Source of the DNA: Flemingiibacterium sp045635785
Lineage (GTDB): Bacteria > Bacillota > Clostridia > Oscillospirales > CAG-272
Length of the DNA: 24,768 nt
NCBI GenBank assembly: GCA_045635785.1
Contig: JAZTWJ010000091.1
Coordinates: 1 to 24,768 of the forward strand
Direction of reading: 5' to 3'
Below, piece after piece: positions 14,083 through 21,938 of the stretch. Below the pieces are notes generated by a model. It ran no database searches, was not told where the DNA came from, and was given only the letters and a program-made list of their open reading frames with translations. The position numbers and the translations under genes are program-made. Each line of letters begins with the position of its first letter. Within the stretch, counting starts at the first letter, position 1.

Positions 14083-15018
14083 TTATTTTCTGAATGCGAT
14101 CTCCAAACTCGGATCCTTAATAACAGGACATTCAACGGGATTGGATGCATCAATGGTGGCGGGGATCTGATCGTTGAACACTTCGCTTTCCAGCATGCCG
14201 TTGACCGCGGTCAGCTTGGTGCTTAACTCATCGCTGTTGCCAAAATCCACTAAATAGATCCCTTTGCAGATCGCGTAAATATTGAAGCGATCACGCAAAT
14301 CAAAGGCAGTGATCTTTTCAAACAGATCGCTGGTTTGCAGTACGTGAAGATAGTCCTTTATATATCGCTCCGCGGAATCGGTTTCAAATTCCACAAAGGA
14401 GCCGACCATCGCCGCATTGATTGCGGGAAAAGCCAATTCAATGAGGGAACGGTCCGCCAACTGCTCCCGTTCAAAGACACGTTCCAAAACCCGAAGCTCA
14501 TCGGACAATACAAAGTATTCGCCGTAAAGCTCGGCAAAATAAACCGGTGTGTCCTCGGTGAGTGCAATGACCAGCGTATTTGGCAGTTCGCGTTTGATGC
14601 GCGCCGTGCGAATGTATGCAAGCTTCTTGATCAAGGGCTGCACATCGGCATTTGTCACTTCGTACAGGCTCATGCCCTCACGGATGTCTGTCGCCGCCAT
14701 AATATCCTCAGCGGTATAGCGGGAGGTACCTGTCACCTCCACCGATTTGATCCTAAAGAACATGGAGAGGCACAAGATCACAAAAGATATGCACACCGCA
14801 AGAAACACCAAGACGGATACAACACGCACAACCTGTTTCTTTGTTCGATTGTATCGGACAAACCGTTGCAGACGCTCCTTGCTTTTGATCTGCGACAGCT
14901 CGTCCGCACCGCCGGTAAAGAATCTGCTTTCCCAACGGTTCTTAGACTCACTCTTCATACTGCCCCCGTGGAAGCTCATATTCTTACGAGACGATCGTGC
15001 AAGATTTTGTCCGCACAT
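14083..15018 (-). CDS. ftsQ: Cell division protein FtsQ/DivIB
   Basis: A bitopic membrane protein of the divisome that links FtsL/FtsB-DivIC to septal wall synthesis. It has a basic cytoplasmic N-terminus, one transmembrane helix (about residues 66-88), then a POTRA domain opening with FFRIKSVEVTGTSRYTAEDI and an FtsQ domain (VIALTEDTPVYFAELYGEYFVLSDELRVL). The 311-residue start at 15018 has AAGGTGGA 14 nt upstream and lies just downstream of the promoter. An ATG at 14958 (291 residues, GGGGG 4 nt upstream) is a credible alternative, so the first 20 residues are uncertain. It heads a two-gene unit with ftsZ, 205 bp after murG. Confidence 0.9.
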   Translation of the reverse strand: MCGQNLARSSRKNMSFHGGSMKSESKNRWESRFFTGGADELSQIKSKERLQRFVRYNRTKKQVVRVVSVLVFLAVCISFVILCLSMFFRIKSVEVTGTSRYTAEDIMAATDIREGMSLYEVTNADVQPLIKKLAYIRTARIKRELPNTLVIALTEDTPVYFAELYGEYFVLSDELRVLERVFEREQLADRSLIELAFPAINAAMVGSFVEFETDSAERYIKDYLHVLQTSDLFEKITAFDLRDRFNIYAICKGIYLVDFGNSDELSTKLTAVNGMLESEVFNDQIPATIDASNPVECPVIKDPSLEIAFRK

Positions 15019-15047
15019 AAACGGTCAAAAATCCACCTTTATACTAT

Positions 15048-15077
15048 ATTATAACATAGCATTATTCAAAAAGTCAA
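15048..15077 (-). promoter_or_regulatory. Sigma-A promoter of ftsQ-ftsZ
   Basis: On the minus strand: -35 TTGACT (15077-15072), an 18-bp spacer and -10 TATAAT (15053-15048). It lies in the AT-rich gap after murG and gives ftsQ-ftsZ a transcript separate from the upstream mur genes. The leader would be only about 23 nt. Confidence 0.75.
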
Positions 15078-15223
15078 GGTATTTGTGCGTATTTATATCA
15101 TAAATTCACGAATTTTTTTAAAAATTTTCGGATAATTCACATTTATGATCGTCATTTTCACGCAGAGGATGCTTTCTTGCTTCAAAATTTGCAGTAAATT
15201 TGCGGCTGTCGGACCGTCAGAAA

Positions 15224-16345
15224 TCACTTCTTGGTGCTCAGCTTCAAAAGATCCGTGTATATATTTTTGTTCGCATCGGGAAGCGCAAAATCTTTGATAG
15301 CCGCCGACATGGCAGTCCGTCTTTTTTCATCCGCGAGCAATGCGGAAAGCTCCTCGGTCAGGCGGTTTCCCGTCAGATCCTTTTCTTCAAAGAGAAGCGC
15401 GGCATTTTTGTCCGCGAGCACACGGGCGTTTTTATACTGATGATTGTCCGTCACATGGGGCGATGGGATGAGCACACAGCATTTTTGAAGGATCGCCAGC
15501 TCCGAAAGAGACATGGCACCCGCGCGGCTGACCACAATATCCGCCGCCGCCATCTGCATCGGCATATCATAGATATATTCTTGCAGCTTGATATTCTCAC
15601 AGCCATCCAGCCCGTATTCACGGAACTTTTCTTTCGCCGCCTCATACTCAATGGCGCCCGTGGCATGTACATGCAAAAGCTCGGGATGGAATCTTGAATA
15701 ATCCCGCATAAATGCCAGCATTTCGTCATTGATCTTCTCCGCGCCCATGCTTCCTCCGCAGGAAAGCAGAAAATGCTTATACTTTCCTTCGATGCCCAGC
15801 GTTTTTCTCGCTTTTTCATAGCTTAAGGAGGCGAACTCCGGCTTGATGGGATTTCCCACCTTTACGATCTTATCCTTATATGCTTCGCCAAGCGCTTCGC
15901 CCGTGGCATCAAAATTGGTGTAAATCCGATCCACGTAGCGCGCAAGCATCCGCACCGCAACGCCGGGAATGGCGTTGGACTCGTGAATGGCGGTGGGAAT
16001 GTGCATGGAGGATGCCGCCTTGAGAAGCGGCCAGCAAACATATCCGCCCGTGCCCACCACAAGATCGGGCTTGAACGCACGGAGCAGTTTTTTCGCCTTC
16101 ATGGGCGAGGTGAATGCAAGCCATGCGGATTTGATATTGTACGGCGTGATGCGGCGTTTGAAGCCCTGCACCTCCACATGATGAAGCTTGTAGCCCTCCT
16201 TTGGCACCAGCTTATTTTCGATGCCCCTTGAAGTGCCGACAAATTCGATGACAGAATCCTTTTGATTGTCGCGGATACTGCCCGCGATGGCAATGGCGGG
16301 GTTGACATGCCCACCCGTGCCGCCGCCGGTCATTAAAACTCTCAC
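15224..16345 (-). CDS. murG: UDP-GlcNAc:MurNAc-pentapeptide-undecaprenyl-PP GlcNAc transferase
   Basis: Adds GlcNAc to lipid I to make lipid II on the inner face of the membrane. Seen: the glycine-rich loop MTGGGTGGHVNPA at the N-terminus, HESNAIPGVAVR, the second glycine loop GGSMGAEKIND (about 193-203), and the donor-site segment AAADIVVSRAGAMSLSELAIL. It is 373 residues, normal for the family. The start is GTG, supported by AAAAGGGGAT about 7 nt upstream and by the family N-terminus. It lies 45 bp after ftsW. The 205-bp gap downstream holds an AT-rich imperfect inverted repeat at 15103-15137 and then the ftsQ promoter. Confidence 0.97.
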   Translation of the reverse strand: MRVLMTGGGTGGHVNPAIAIAGSIRDNQKDSVIEFVGTSRGIENKLVPKEGYKLHHVEVQGFKRRITPYNIKSAWLAFTSPMKAKKLLRAFKPDLVVGTGGYVCWPLLKAASSMHIPTAIHESNAIPGVAVRMLARYVDRIYTNFDATGEALGEAYKDKIVKVGNPIKPEFASLSYEKARKTLGIEGKYKHFLLSCGGSMGAEKINDEMLAFMRDYSRFHPELLHVHATGAIEYEAAKEKFREYGLDGCENIKLQEYIYDMPMQMAAADIVVSRAGAMSLSELAILQKCCVLIPSPHVTDNHQYKNARVLADKNAALLFEEKDLTGNRLTEELSALLADEKRRTAMSAAIKDFALPDANKNIYTDLLKLSTKK

Positions 16346-16390
16346 GAAAGTAATCCCCTTTTATTGTTATGTATCAGACAAATGGTTGTG

Positions 16391-17857
16391 CTATTTCTGC
16401 TGTCTTGAGAAGCGGGAGATGGACAAAACAATGCCCATTTCCACCATCAGCACGCAGAGCGATGAGCCGCCGTAGGAAAAGAACGGCAGCGAAATGCCCG
16501 TGTTCGGAATGGAATTGGTAACAACGGCGATATTCAGCAGACTTTGCAGCGCCACCTTACCTACGATTCCCACAACCACCAATGAAGAAAATGTGTCGGG
16601 AGCCTTCATAGCGATGACGATGCCGCGCCATACAAACAGAATAAACAGAAGAATAACCGCCGACGCGCCGATAAAGCCCAGTTCCTCGCTGACGATGGCG
16701 AAAATAAAGTCGTTCTGCGGCTGAGATACAAAGTGATGCTTTTGCTTGCTTTCACCAAGTCCCACGCCGAAAAACCCGCCTGAACCGATGGCATAAAGTC
16801 CCTGCAGTGTTTGATAACCGCCATCCAGCGGATCGTTTTCCGGATGAAGCCAAATGTCAATACGCCGTTTTGTATAATCGGTAAAAATACTGACTAATGT
16901 AAGCCCCACAACACCCAAGCTTCCCAATCCCACCAAAAGACGGATCGGCGTTCCGCTGGCAAAAATGATAACGACACCGATAAGGAACATAATGACCGTT
17001 CCCGAAAGATGTTTTTCAATGAGTACCATGACACAGGTAATGCCCGTGATACACAGTGGAACCACCGTGCCATAGAAGGACGATCGGAACAGATCGGTTC
17101 GGTCGGTAGCTCTCTCATAATAGCGGTCTATATACCACGCAAGCATAAGCACCAGACCGAGCTTCATAAACTCCGACGGCTGAATTTCCGTAAAGCCGAG
17201 GGAGATCCAACGTCTTGCGCCGTTGTGTACTGCGCCGATGCCGGGTATGGGAACCAAGCAAAGCAACAAGAAGCATACGATAAAATAGGGCACCGACAGC
17301 TTTTTATACCATTCCGGAAGCAGTACGGATGCAAACAGCATGCCCACAGATCCAACGACAATGAAGATGATCTGTCGGAAAATGATATAATAGCTATCGC
17401 TGTAATACTCCCTGGCATACACATAGCTGGCGGAATAAACCATGACCGTACCAAATGCCAGCAGGATCAATACGATGATCAGGAAAATATAATCCACCGA
17501 CCCCTTTTCGCGCACCAGATCGCGCTGCTCGAAAACGGTGGGGTCCACAGCAAACGCCCGCTTCCAATAGGAGAGCGCACTTTCCTTGCGAGGCGCCGGA
17601 CGAACATTAACCGTCTTTTGCCGCTGTATCGCCGTATGTGTCTGTGCGGAAGGTGCAGAACGCTGATTACGGAACGACCGCTGAGCATGTGCATTCTGTT
17701 GTGCGATCTGCGGATTCTGCGAGGGACGTGATGCCGCGCGCGCATTCTGCGGTGCAGAACGCTGTGAAGATTGCGGCGTCTGAGGCGGACGGCTTGACGG
17801 CGAATTGCCGCCGCCTGCTCCGGCTCTGTAATTATAGTTTCTTCTGTCATCGTGCAA
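16391..17857 (-). CDS. ftsW: FtsW/SpoVE septal peptidoglycan polymerase with long low-complexity N-terminus
   Basis: SEDS-family glycosyltransferase that polymerises lipid II at the septum together with a class B PBP. The membrane core begins near residue 122 (DYIFLIIVLILLAFGTVMVYSAS) with about ten helices, and ends with the SEDS signature TGISLPFFSYGGSS. Ahead of it lie about 90 residues rich in Q, S, P, N, A and R with repeated RSAPQN/RSAPSAQ segments, absent from typical FtsW. The start is chosen as TTG at 17857 because GGAGGTGATC, a near-perfect anti-16S match, lies 8 nt upstream; a GTG at 17866 sits inside that site. An ATG at 17850 opens a different frame. It is 27 bp after mraY; murD would normally stand here. 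Confidence 0.93.
   Translation of the reverse strand: MHDDRRNYNYRAGAGGGNSPSSRPPQTPQSSQRSAPQNARAASRPSQNPQIAQQNAHAQRSFRNQRSAPSAQTHTAIQRQKTVNVRPAPRKESALSYWKRAFAVDPTVFEQRDLVREKGSVDYIFLIIVLILLAFGTVMVYSASYVYAREYYSDSYYIIFRQIIFIVVGSVGMLFASVLLPEWYKKLSVPYFIVCFLLLCLVPIPGIGAVHNGARRWISLGFTEIQPSEFMKLGLVLMLAWYIDRYYERATDRTDLFRSSFYGTVVPLCITGITCVMVLIEKHLSGTVIMFLIGVVIIFASGTPIRLLVGLGSLGVVGLTLVSIFTDYTKRRIDIWLHPENDPLDGGYQTLQGLYAIGSGGFFGVGLGESKQKHHFVSQPQNDFIFAIVSEELGFIGASAVILLFILFVWRGIVIAMKAPDTFSSLVVVGIVGKVALQSLLNIAVVTNSIPNTGISLPFFSYGGSSLCVLMVEMGIVLSISRFSRQQK
17652..17764 (-). repeat. ftsW: In-frame direct repeats in the FtsW low-complexity region
   Basis: GGTGCAGAACGCTG occurs at 17652-17665 and again at 17751-17764, 99 bp (33 codons) apart, both read in the same frame as part of the QRSAP segments. 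Related GCATTCTG/GATTCTGC blocks lie between them. An offset divisible by three supports growth of the FtsW N-terminus by in-frame duplication and argues that this frame is translated. Confidence 0.8.
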
Positions 17858-17884
17858 GCCGATCACCTCCGTTCAAAATCGAAA

Positions 17885-18868
17885 TCAGATGCCAAAATAG
17901 GCTACCGCGCCCGCAAGCACGGTGACGAGCGAAAACACGCCTACAACCTTTAACTCGCTCCATCCGCTCTTTTCAAAGTGATGGTGAATGGGCGCCATCT
18001 TGAAAAAGCGTTTGCCGTGAGTCAGCTTAAAATAGCCTACCTGAATGATGACCGATGCGGCTTCGCAAATATAGACGACGCCTACAAGCACGATAATCAG
18101 CGGCTGATTGAGCATGTATGTCATACCGATGACCAAACCGCCGAGAAACAGCGAGCCTGTATCACCCATGAACACCCTTGCGGGATAGAAATTGTATACG
18201 AGAAAGCCAAGACAGCTTCCCATGGTAATGCCCGCCATCACCGCCTCGGGCAGCATGCCCAGCGCAAATGCGGCTACGGCAAAAAATGCGCCCACCGCCA
18301 GCGTGACGGAGCTTGCCAGCCCGTCAATGCCATCGGTCAGATTGACGCTGTTGATAATGCCCGTAATGAGCAAGATCGAGAAGATGTAATAGAAAATACC
18401 AAGCTCCAGCTCCACCCCCACAAAGGGAATGGCAAGACTCGTGGAAAGATTGCCCGTGAGCTTCATAGCCGCAAGGAACAGCCCTGCAGCCAACAGCTGC
18501 AAAAGGTATTTTTGCGATGCCGTGAGCCCTTCATTGCGATGATTTTTGAATTTGGTCAGATCGTCCACTACACCGATCGCACCGTTTACGGTCGCCATCA
18601 GCATGACGATGATCGCCTTTTCAAGCCCTTCCGTCGCGCCGTTTGCCGCCATGACGACCGCCAATACGGAAAATACGATCAGAGAAGCGATGATGAAGCT
18701 GAGTCCGCCCATGGTGGGGGTGCCCTCTTTGCTCTTGTGCCAACGGGGACCGATGTCGAGGATCTGCTGACCGAGCTTCATGCTTTTTAATTTTGGGATC
18801 AATATCCGTGCGGAAAGTGCTGTCAAAAGGAAAGCGGCGACCATCGCTGTAAGAAAATAGAATATCAT
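17885..18868 (-). CDS. mraY: Phospho-N-acetylmuramoyl-pentapeptide-transferase
   Basis: Integral membrane enzyme that transfers phospho-MurNAc-pentapeptide from UDP to undecaprenyl phosphate, forming lipid I. Seen: GGLSFIIASL, the Asp-rich motif VVDDLTKFKNHRNEGLT, NLTDGIDGLASS with catalytic aspartates, FMGDTGSLFLGG, and the HHH motif PIHHHFEKSGW. The 327 residues carry about ten hydrophobic helices, as in the family. The gene begins 17 bp after murF and is followed by ftsW after 27 bp. Confidence 0.97.
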   Translation of the reverse strand: MIFYFLTAMVAAFLLTALSARILIPKLKSMKLGQQILDIGPRWHKSKEGTPTMGGLSFIIASLIVFSVLAVVMAANGATEGLEKAIIVMLMATVNGAIGVVDDLTKFKNHRNEGLTASQKYLLQLLAAGLFLAAMKLTGNLSTSLAIPFVGVELELGIFYYIFSILLITGIINSVNLTDGIDGLASSVTLAVGAFFAVAAFALGMLPEAVMAGITMGSCLGFLVYNFYPARVFMGDTGSLFLGGLVIGMTYMLNQPLIIVLVGVVYICEAASVIIQVGYFKLTHGKRFFKMAPIHHHFEKSGWSELKVVGVFSLVTVLAGAVAYFGI

Positions 18869-18885
18869 TTCAAGTGTCTCCTGCG

Positions 18886-20316
18886 TTACTGTGCGGCAGC
18901 GTCCAGCAGACGCTTTAGTTCATCAATGACTCTCTCCAATCGGACCGCACGGCTTGCCTTGAACAGCACCGCGTCGCCCTTCCCCATCATATCGAAGATG
19001 AGCTTTGCAGTTTCGGCGGGCTTTTCGAGATTGGTATTGATGCTGATGTTATCCGCTTTGAATGCGTGATTGATGGCGCCGAGTGCAATGTTCTCCGCCT
19101 CGCGGCCAAAGGTGACAAGATGCCCGATATGGCGTGATGCTACCAGCGTTCCCACCTCCATATGAAGCTGCTTGGAATACTCGCCCAGCTCCCGCATATC
19201 GCCGAGTACCGCAATGGTGCGGCATTCGGTCTTGTCCGCCATCTTGGAAAGCACCTCCACCGCCGCCTTCATGGATTCGGGTCCCGCATTGTAGCAATCC
19301 TCGATGATGGTGATGCCTCCGTATTCGTAGATATTCTGTCGCATGCCCGTATTTCGGAAGGACATGAGCCCGCCCTTGATTTCCTCATCGCTCATACCAA
19401 GCTGTGTGCCCACCACAAAGGCGTAGGTGGCGTCGTACACATTATGTCTGCCAATGGTGGGGATGCGTACATTGGTCACCACGCGACTGCCTGCCACCAG
19501 ATCAAATTCGGTGCTGTCCTCATATTCGCGGATATTCAATGCGCGATAATCCGCTTGGGGATTCTGCAGCGAAACAAAGATCAGATTTTGAGAAAGCTTG
19601 CCCTTTTGTGCAAACAGCATGGGCTCATCTGCATTGAGAATCACACAGCCGTTTGCAGGAACGCCTTCGGCGATCTCCAGCTTCGCCTTGCAGATATTCT
19701 CACGGGAACCGAGATTTTCGATATGCGAATTTCCGATGTTGGTGATAACCGCAATATCCGGCTCCGCGATGTGCGCCATGCGAGAGATCTCACCCAAATT
19801 CGACATGCCCATCTCCAAAACGCAGACCTGCGCCGTTTCGGGCATATCAAGTAGAGTCAGCGGCATGCCGATCTCGCTGTTATAGTTGCCCGCCGTTTTG
19901 TGCGCCGCAAAGTGCGCGCTCACCACGGCATAGATAAATTCCTTTGTTGTGGTTTTTCCCACACTGCCCGTCACCGCGATGGTCTTTGGATGAATGCGCC
20001 GTTTGAATGCCTTTGCCACCTGTCCGAAGGCGGTCAGCGAATTCGGTGTTAAAAAAACCGCGGCGCGCTCCTTTTCCGTGAGTACGTCGGGAAGGCGCTC
20101 CGCAATGACTGCGGATGCGCCGCGCGTGATCGCCTGCCCGATATAATCGTGTCCGTCCGCTTTCTCTCCCTTGAGCGCGATGAAAAGCGATCCCGGCTCC
20201 ACTTCGCGGGAGTCGGTGACGATGCCGGTAATATCCGCTTGCGCCGTGATCTTCACGCCCAAAATATCCGCCAGCCACTTTGTGTCAAAGACGGGATTTT
20301 TATATCTGATTCCCAT
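18886..20316 (-). CDS. murF: UDP-MurNAc-tripeptide--D-alanyl-D-alanine ligase
   Basis: Cytoplasmic Mur ligase adding D-Ala-D-Ala to complete the UDP-MurNAc-pentapeptide. Seen: a substrate-binding N-terminal domain (TDSREVEPGSLFIALKGE), the ATP loop VTGSVGKTTTKEF, NYNSEIGMPLTLL, the ligase motif ITNIGNSHIENLGS, and the C-terminal domain with EDCYNAGPESM and VLGDMRELG. Its 476 residues are normal. The ATG has AAAGGAAAG upstream. Between it and the murE stop is a 34-bp spacer that is mostly taken up by a hairpin (20332-20351). Confidence 0.97.
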   Translation of the reverse strand: MGIRYKNPVFDTKWLADILGVKITAQADITGIVTDSREVEPGSLFIALKGEKADGHDYIGQAITRGASAVIAERLPDVLTEKERAAVFLTPNSLTAFGQVAKAFKRRIHPKTIAVTGSVGKTTTKEFIYAVVSAHFAAHKTAGNYNSEIGMPLTLLDMPETAQVCVLEMGMSNLGEISRMAHIAEPDIAVITNIGNSHIENLGSRENICKAKLEIAEGVPANGCVILNADEPMLFAQKGKLSQNLIFVSLQNPQADYRALNIREYEDSTEFDLVAGSRVVTNVRIPTIGRHNVYDATYAFVVGTQLGMSDEEIKGGLMSFRNTGMRQNIYEYGGITIIEDCYNAGPESMKAAVEVLSKMADKTECRTIAVLGDMRELGEYSKQLHMEVGTLVASRHIGHLVTFGREAENIALGAINHAFKADNISINTNLEKPAETAKLIFDMMGKGDAVLFKASRAVRLERVIDELKRLLDAAAQ

Positions 20317-20331
20317 TTTGTCTTTCCTTTC

Positions 20332-20351
20332 CGACGGACAACTGTCCGTCG
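20332..20351 (-). promoter_or_regulatory. Intercistronic hairpin between murE and murF
   Basis: An 8-bp perfect stem (CGACGGAC with GTCCGTCG) and a 4-nt loop, directly after the murE stop codon and just before the murF ribosome site. No T run follows, so it is not an intrinsic terminator. It could shape mRNA stability or separate the two translation units. Confidence 0.7.
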
Positions 20352-21863
20352 CTATTTGTTCAGCGTGCGCTTTGCCTCTTCCGTCGCAATCGTCCGCTCC
20401 GAGAAGGGATGCTTCCCCGCAGCGTCGATCTCATAATCCTCATGCCCTTTTCCCGCAAGCAGAATGACATCGCCTGCCCGATGGGTTTCGATCGCCCACC
20501 GAATGGCTTTTTCCCTCTGCTCGATCACCTTCACGTCCGCCCCGCGAATTGTTCCGCGCAAAATATCGCAGAGAATGGCACGGGGATTTTCCGTGCGGCT
20601 GTTGTCCGCGGTGAGAATGGTCAGCTCCGCCAGCGTGGTGGCAATCCTTCCCATAATGGGACGCTTGCTGCTGTCGCGGTCACCGCCGCAGCCGAACAAT
20701 ACCACCAGTCTTTCGCGCTGTGCTTTTACGGCAAGCAATGTGCGGAGCACGTTTTCCAGCGCATCGGGCGTGTGGGCATAATCAATGAACACCTCAAAAT
20801 CGCAGCCTTCGGGAAGCGGAAGCTTCTCCATTCTGCCAGCAATCTGCGGACAGGTTTCCAGCGCCGCCGCGATGGTTTCCTGCGAAATGCAAAACAACCT
20901 CGCCGTCGCAGCCGCCGCCAGCGTATTGGCAGCCATAAAGTGTCCCGTGACGGGACAGGTGATGGATTGCTGCAGATTTTTCTCACAAAGCTCGTAGGAA
21001 ATTTTGCCCACCTTGTCGCATACAAGCAACCGTGCGGAATAATCCGCCGTTTTTCCCGCGATGGAATAACGCACAGAGGGGATGTCAAGCTCTGCCTCCA
21101 GACGGTCCGCATAGGCATCATCGCCATTGATCACCGCCGCGCCGCATTGGTCAAACAGCCGACGCTTGGCGCGAAAATACGCCTCCATCGTTCCGTGATA
21201 ATCGAGATGCTCCGCACTGAGCCCCGTAAAAATGCCTGCCGTAAAGTGAATCGGATCCGTGCGGTGCTGCATCAGCGAATGGGAGGAAACCTCCATGAAA
21301 ACGATCTCCACACCCGCATTTGCCATTTCGGCAAGCATGGTATAAAGTCCTTCGGGGGCGGGCGTGGTCATGGCGTTGACCTGCGATTCGGGGGAGTCGG
21401 TCAGAACCGCTTCCCGATCTCCGATCATACAGCGCACCGTGCCGATAACACCGGTCACATAGCCCGCCTTCTTGAAGATCTCGCGCAAAAACCACGTGGT
21501 GGAGGTTTTGCCGTTAGTGCCCGTGACCGCAACAAAGAGCATGCGCTCGGAAGGGCGCCCGCAAAGCTCATTCCACATATGCGCGCAGGCAATGCGGGTG
21601 TTTTCCACCTGCACCCACTTGATTTCGGGATGCGCGCGCAAATGATCCGTGACGCGCTCGCAGATGATCAGCGCCGCGCCGTGTTCCACGGCGGTGGATA
21701 TAAAATCGTGTCCGTCAAAACGTCCGCCGCCGAGACAGAGAAAGGTGTCACCGACCTCACACTTGAGTGAATCGGTTCGCAGTCTGCCGCATGCAACCGC
21801 AAGAGAAGAAAGGTTGGTGTCTATCACGCGCACCCGCGCCATCAAATCGCATAATCTTATCAT
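20352..21863 (-). CDS. murE: UDP-MurNAc-dipeptide ligase adding the third residue (probably meso-diaminopimelate)
   Basis: Cytoplasmic Mur ligase acting on UDP-MurNAc-L-Ala-D-Glu. Seen: TDSLKCEVGDTFLCLGG, the ATP loop VTGTNGKTSTTWF, MEVSSHSL, the lysine-bearing YFRAKRRLF, VFIDYAHTPDALENVL, GCGGDRDSSKRP and the substrate-specificity segment DNSRTENP. Meso-DAP enzymes usually read DNPR here; Lys enzymes differ at the Arg. Retention of Arg favours meso-DAP, while Pro-to-Ser is unusual. I chose the ATG at 21863, with GAGG 7 nt upstream, over the GTG one codon earlier. It is 503 residues. It follows the PBP gene after 75 bp containing a hairpin. Confidence 0.95.
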   Translation of the reverse strand: MIRLCDLMARVRVIDTNLSSLAVACGRLRTDSLKCEVGDTFLCLGGGRFDGHDFISTAVEHGAALIICERVTDHLRAHPEIKWVQVENTRIACAHMWNELCGRPSERMLFVAVTGTNGKTSTTWFLREIFKKAGYVTGVIGTVRCMIGDREAVLTDSPESQVNAMTTPAPEGLYTMLAEMANAGVEIVFMEVSSHSLMQHRTDPIHFTAGIFTGLSAEHLDYHGTMEAYFRAKRRLFDQCGAAVINGDDAYADRLEAELDIPSVRYSIAGKTADYSARLLVCDKVGKISYELCEKNLQQSITCPVTGHFMAANTLAAAATARLFCISQETIAAALETCPQIAGRMEKLPLPEGCDFEVFIDYAHTPDALENVLRTLLAVKAQRERLVVLFGCGGDRDSSKRPIMGRIATTLAELTILTADNSRTENPRAILCDILRGTIRGADVKVIEQREKAIRWAIETHRAGDVILLAGKGHEDYEIDAAGKHPFSERTIATEEAKRTLNK

Positions 21864-21877
21864 CACTGTGCCTCACA

Positions 21878-21911
21878 TTCGCAAAATATCGTCAAAGGAT
21901 ATTTACGCGAA
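21878..21911 (-). promoter_or_regulatory. Intercistronic hairpin in front of murE
   Basis: An imperfect inverted repeat in the 75-bp gap between the PBP gene and murE. The inner arms are AAATATC and GATATTT around a 7-nt loop, and the outer arms are TTCGC and GCGAA, separated from the inner stem by one and two unpaired bases. No T run follows, so read-through is expected. It ends about 15 nt before the murE start. Confidence 0.55.
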
Positions 21912-21938
21912 AATGGGGCGAAATATGACAGAAACGGA

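Noticed and set aside
15103..15137. AT-rich imperfect inverted repeat after murG as a terminator
   Set aside because: The arms pair mainly by A-T with a bulge and no GC core, so an intrinsic terminator is unlikely; it may be chance in an AT-rich gap.
17479..17850. Alternative frame starting MTEETIITEPEQAA within the FtsW 5' end
   Set aside because: The first 15 residues look plausible and an ATG is present, but the rest becomes Arg/His-rich shadow sequence, the ribosome site spacing (15 nt) is worse than for the TTG of ftsW, and the in-frame repeats support the FtsW frame. A frameshift near the start cannot be fully excluded.
20409..21770. Long plus-strand frame opposite murE (453 codons)
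   Set aside because: It is antisense to murE, whose motifs are complete. High GC at third positions leaves such shadows open.
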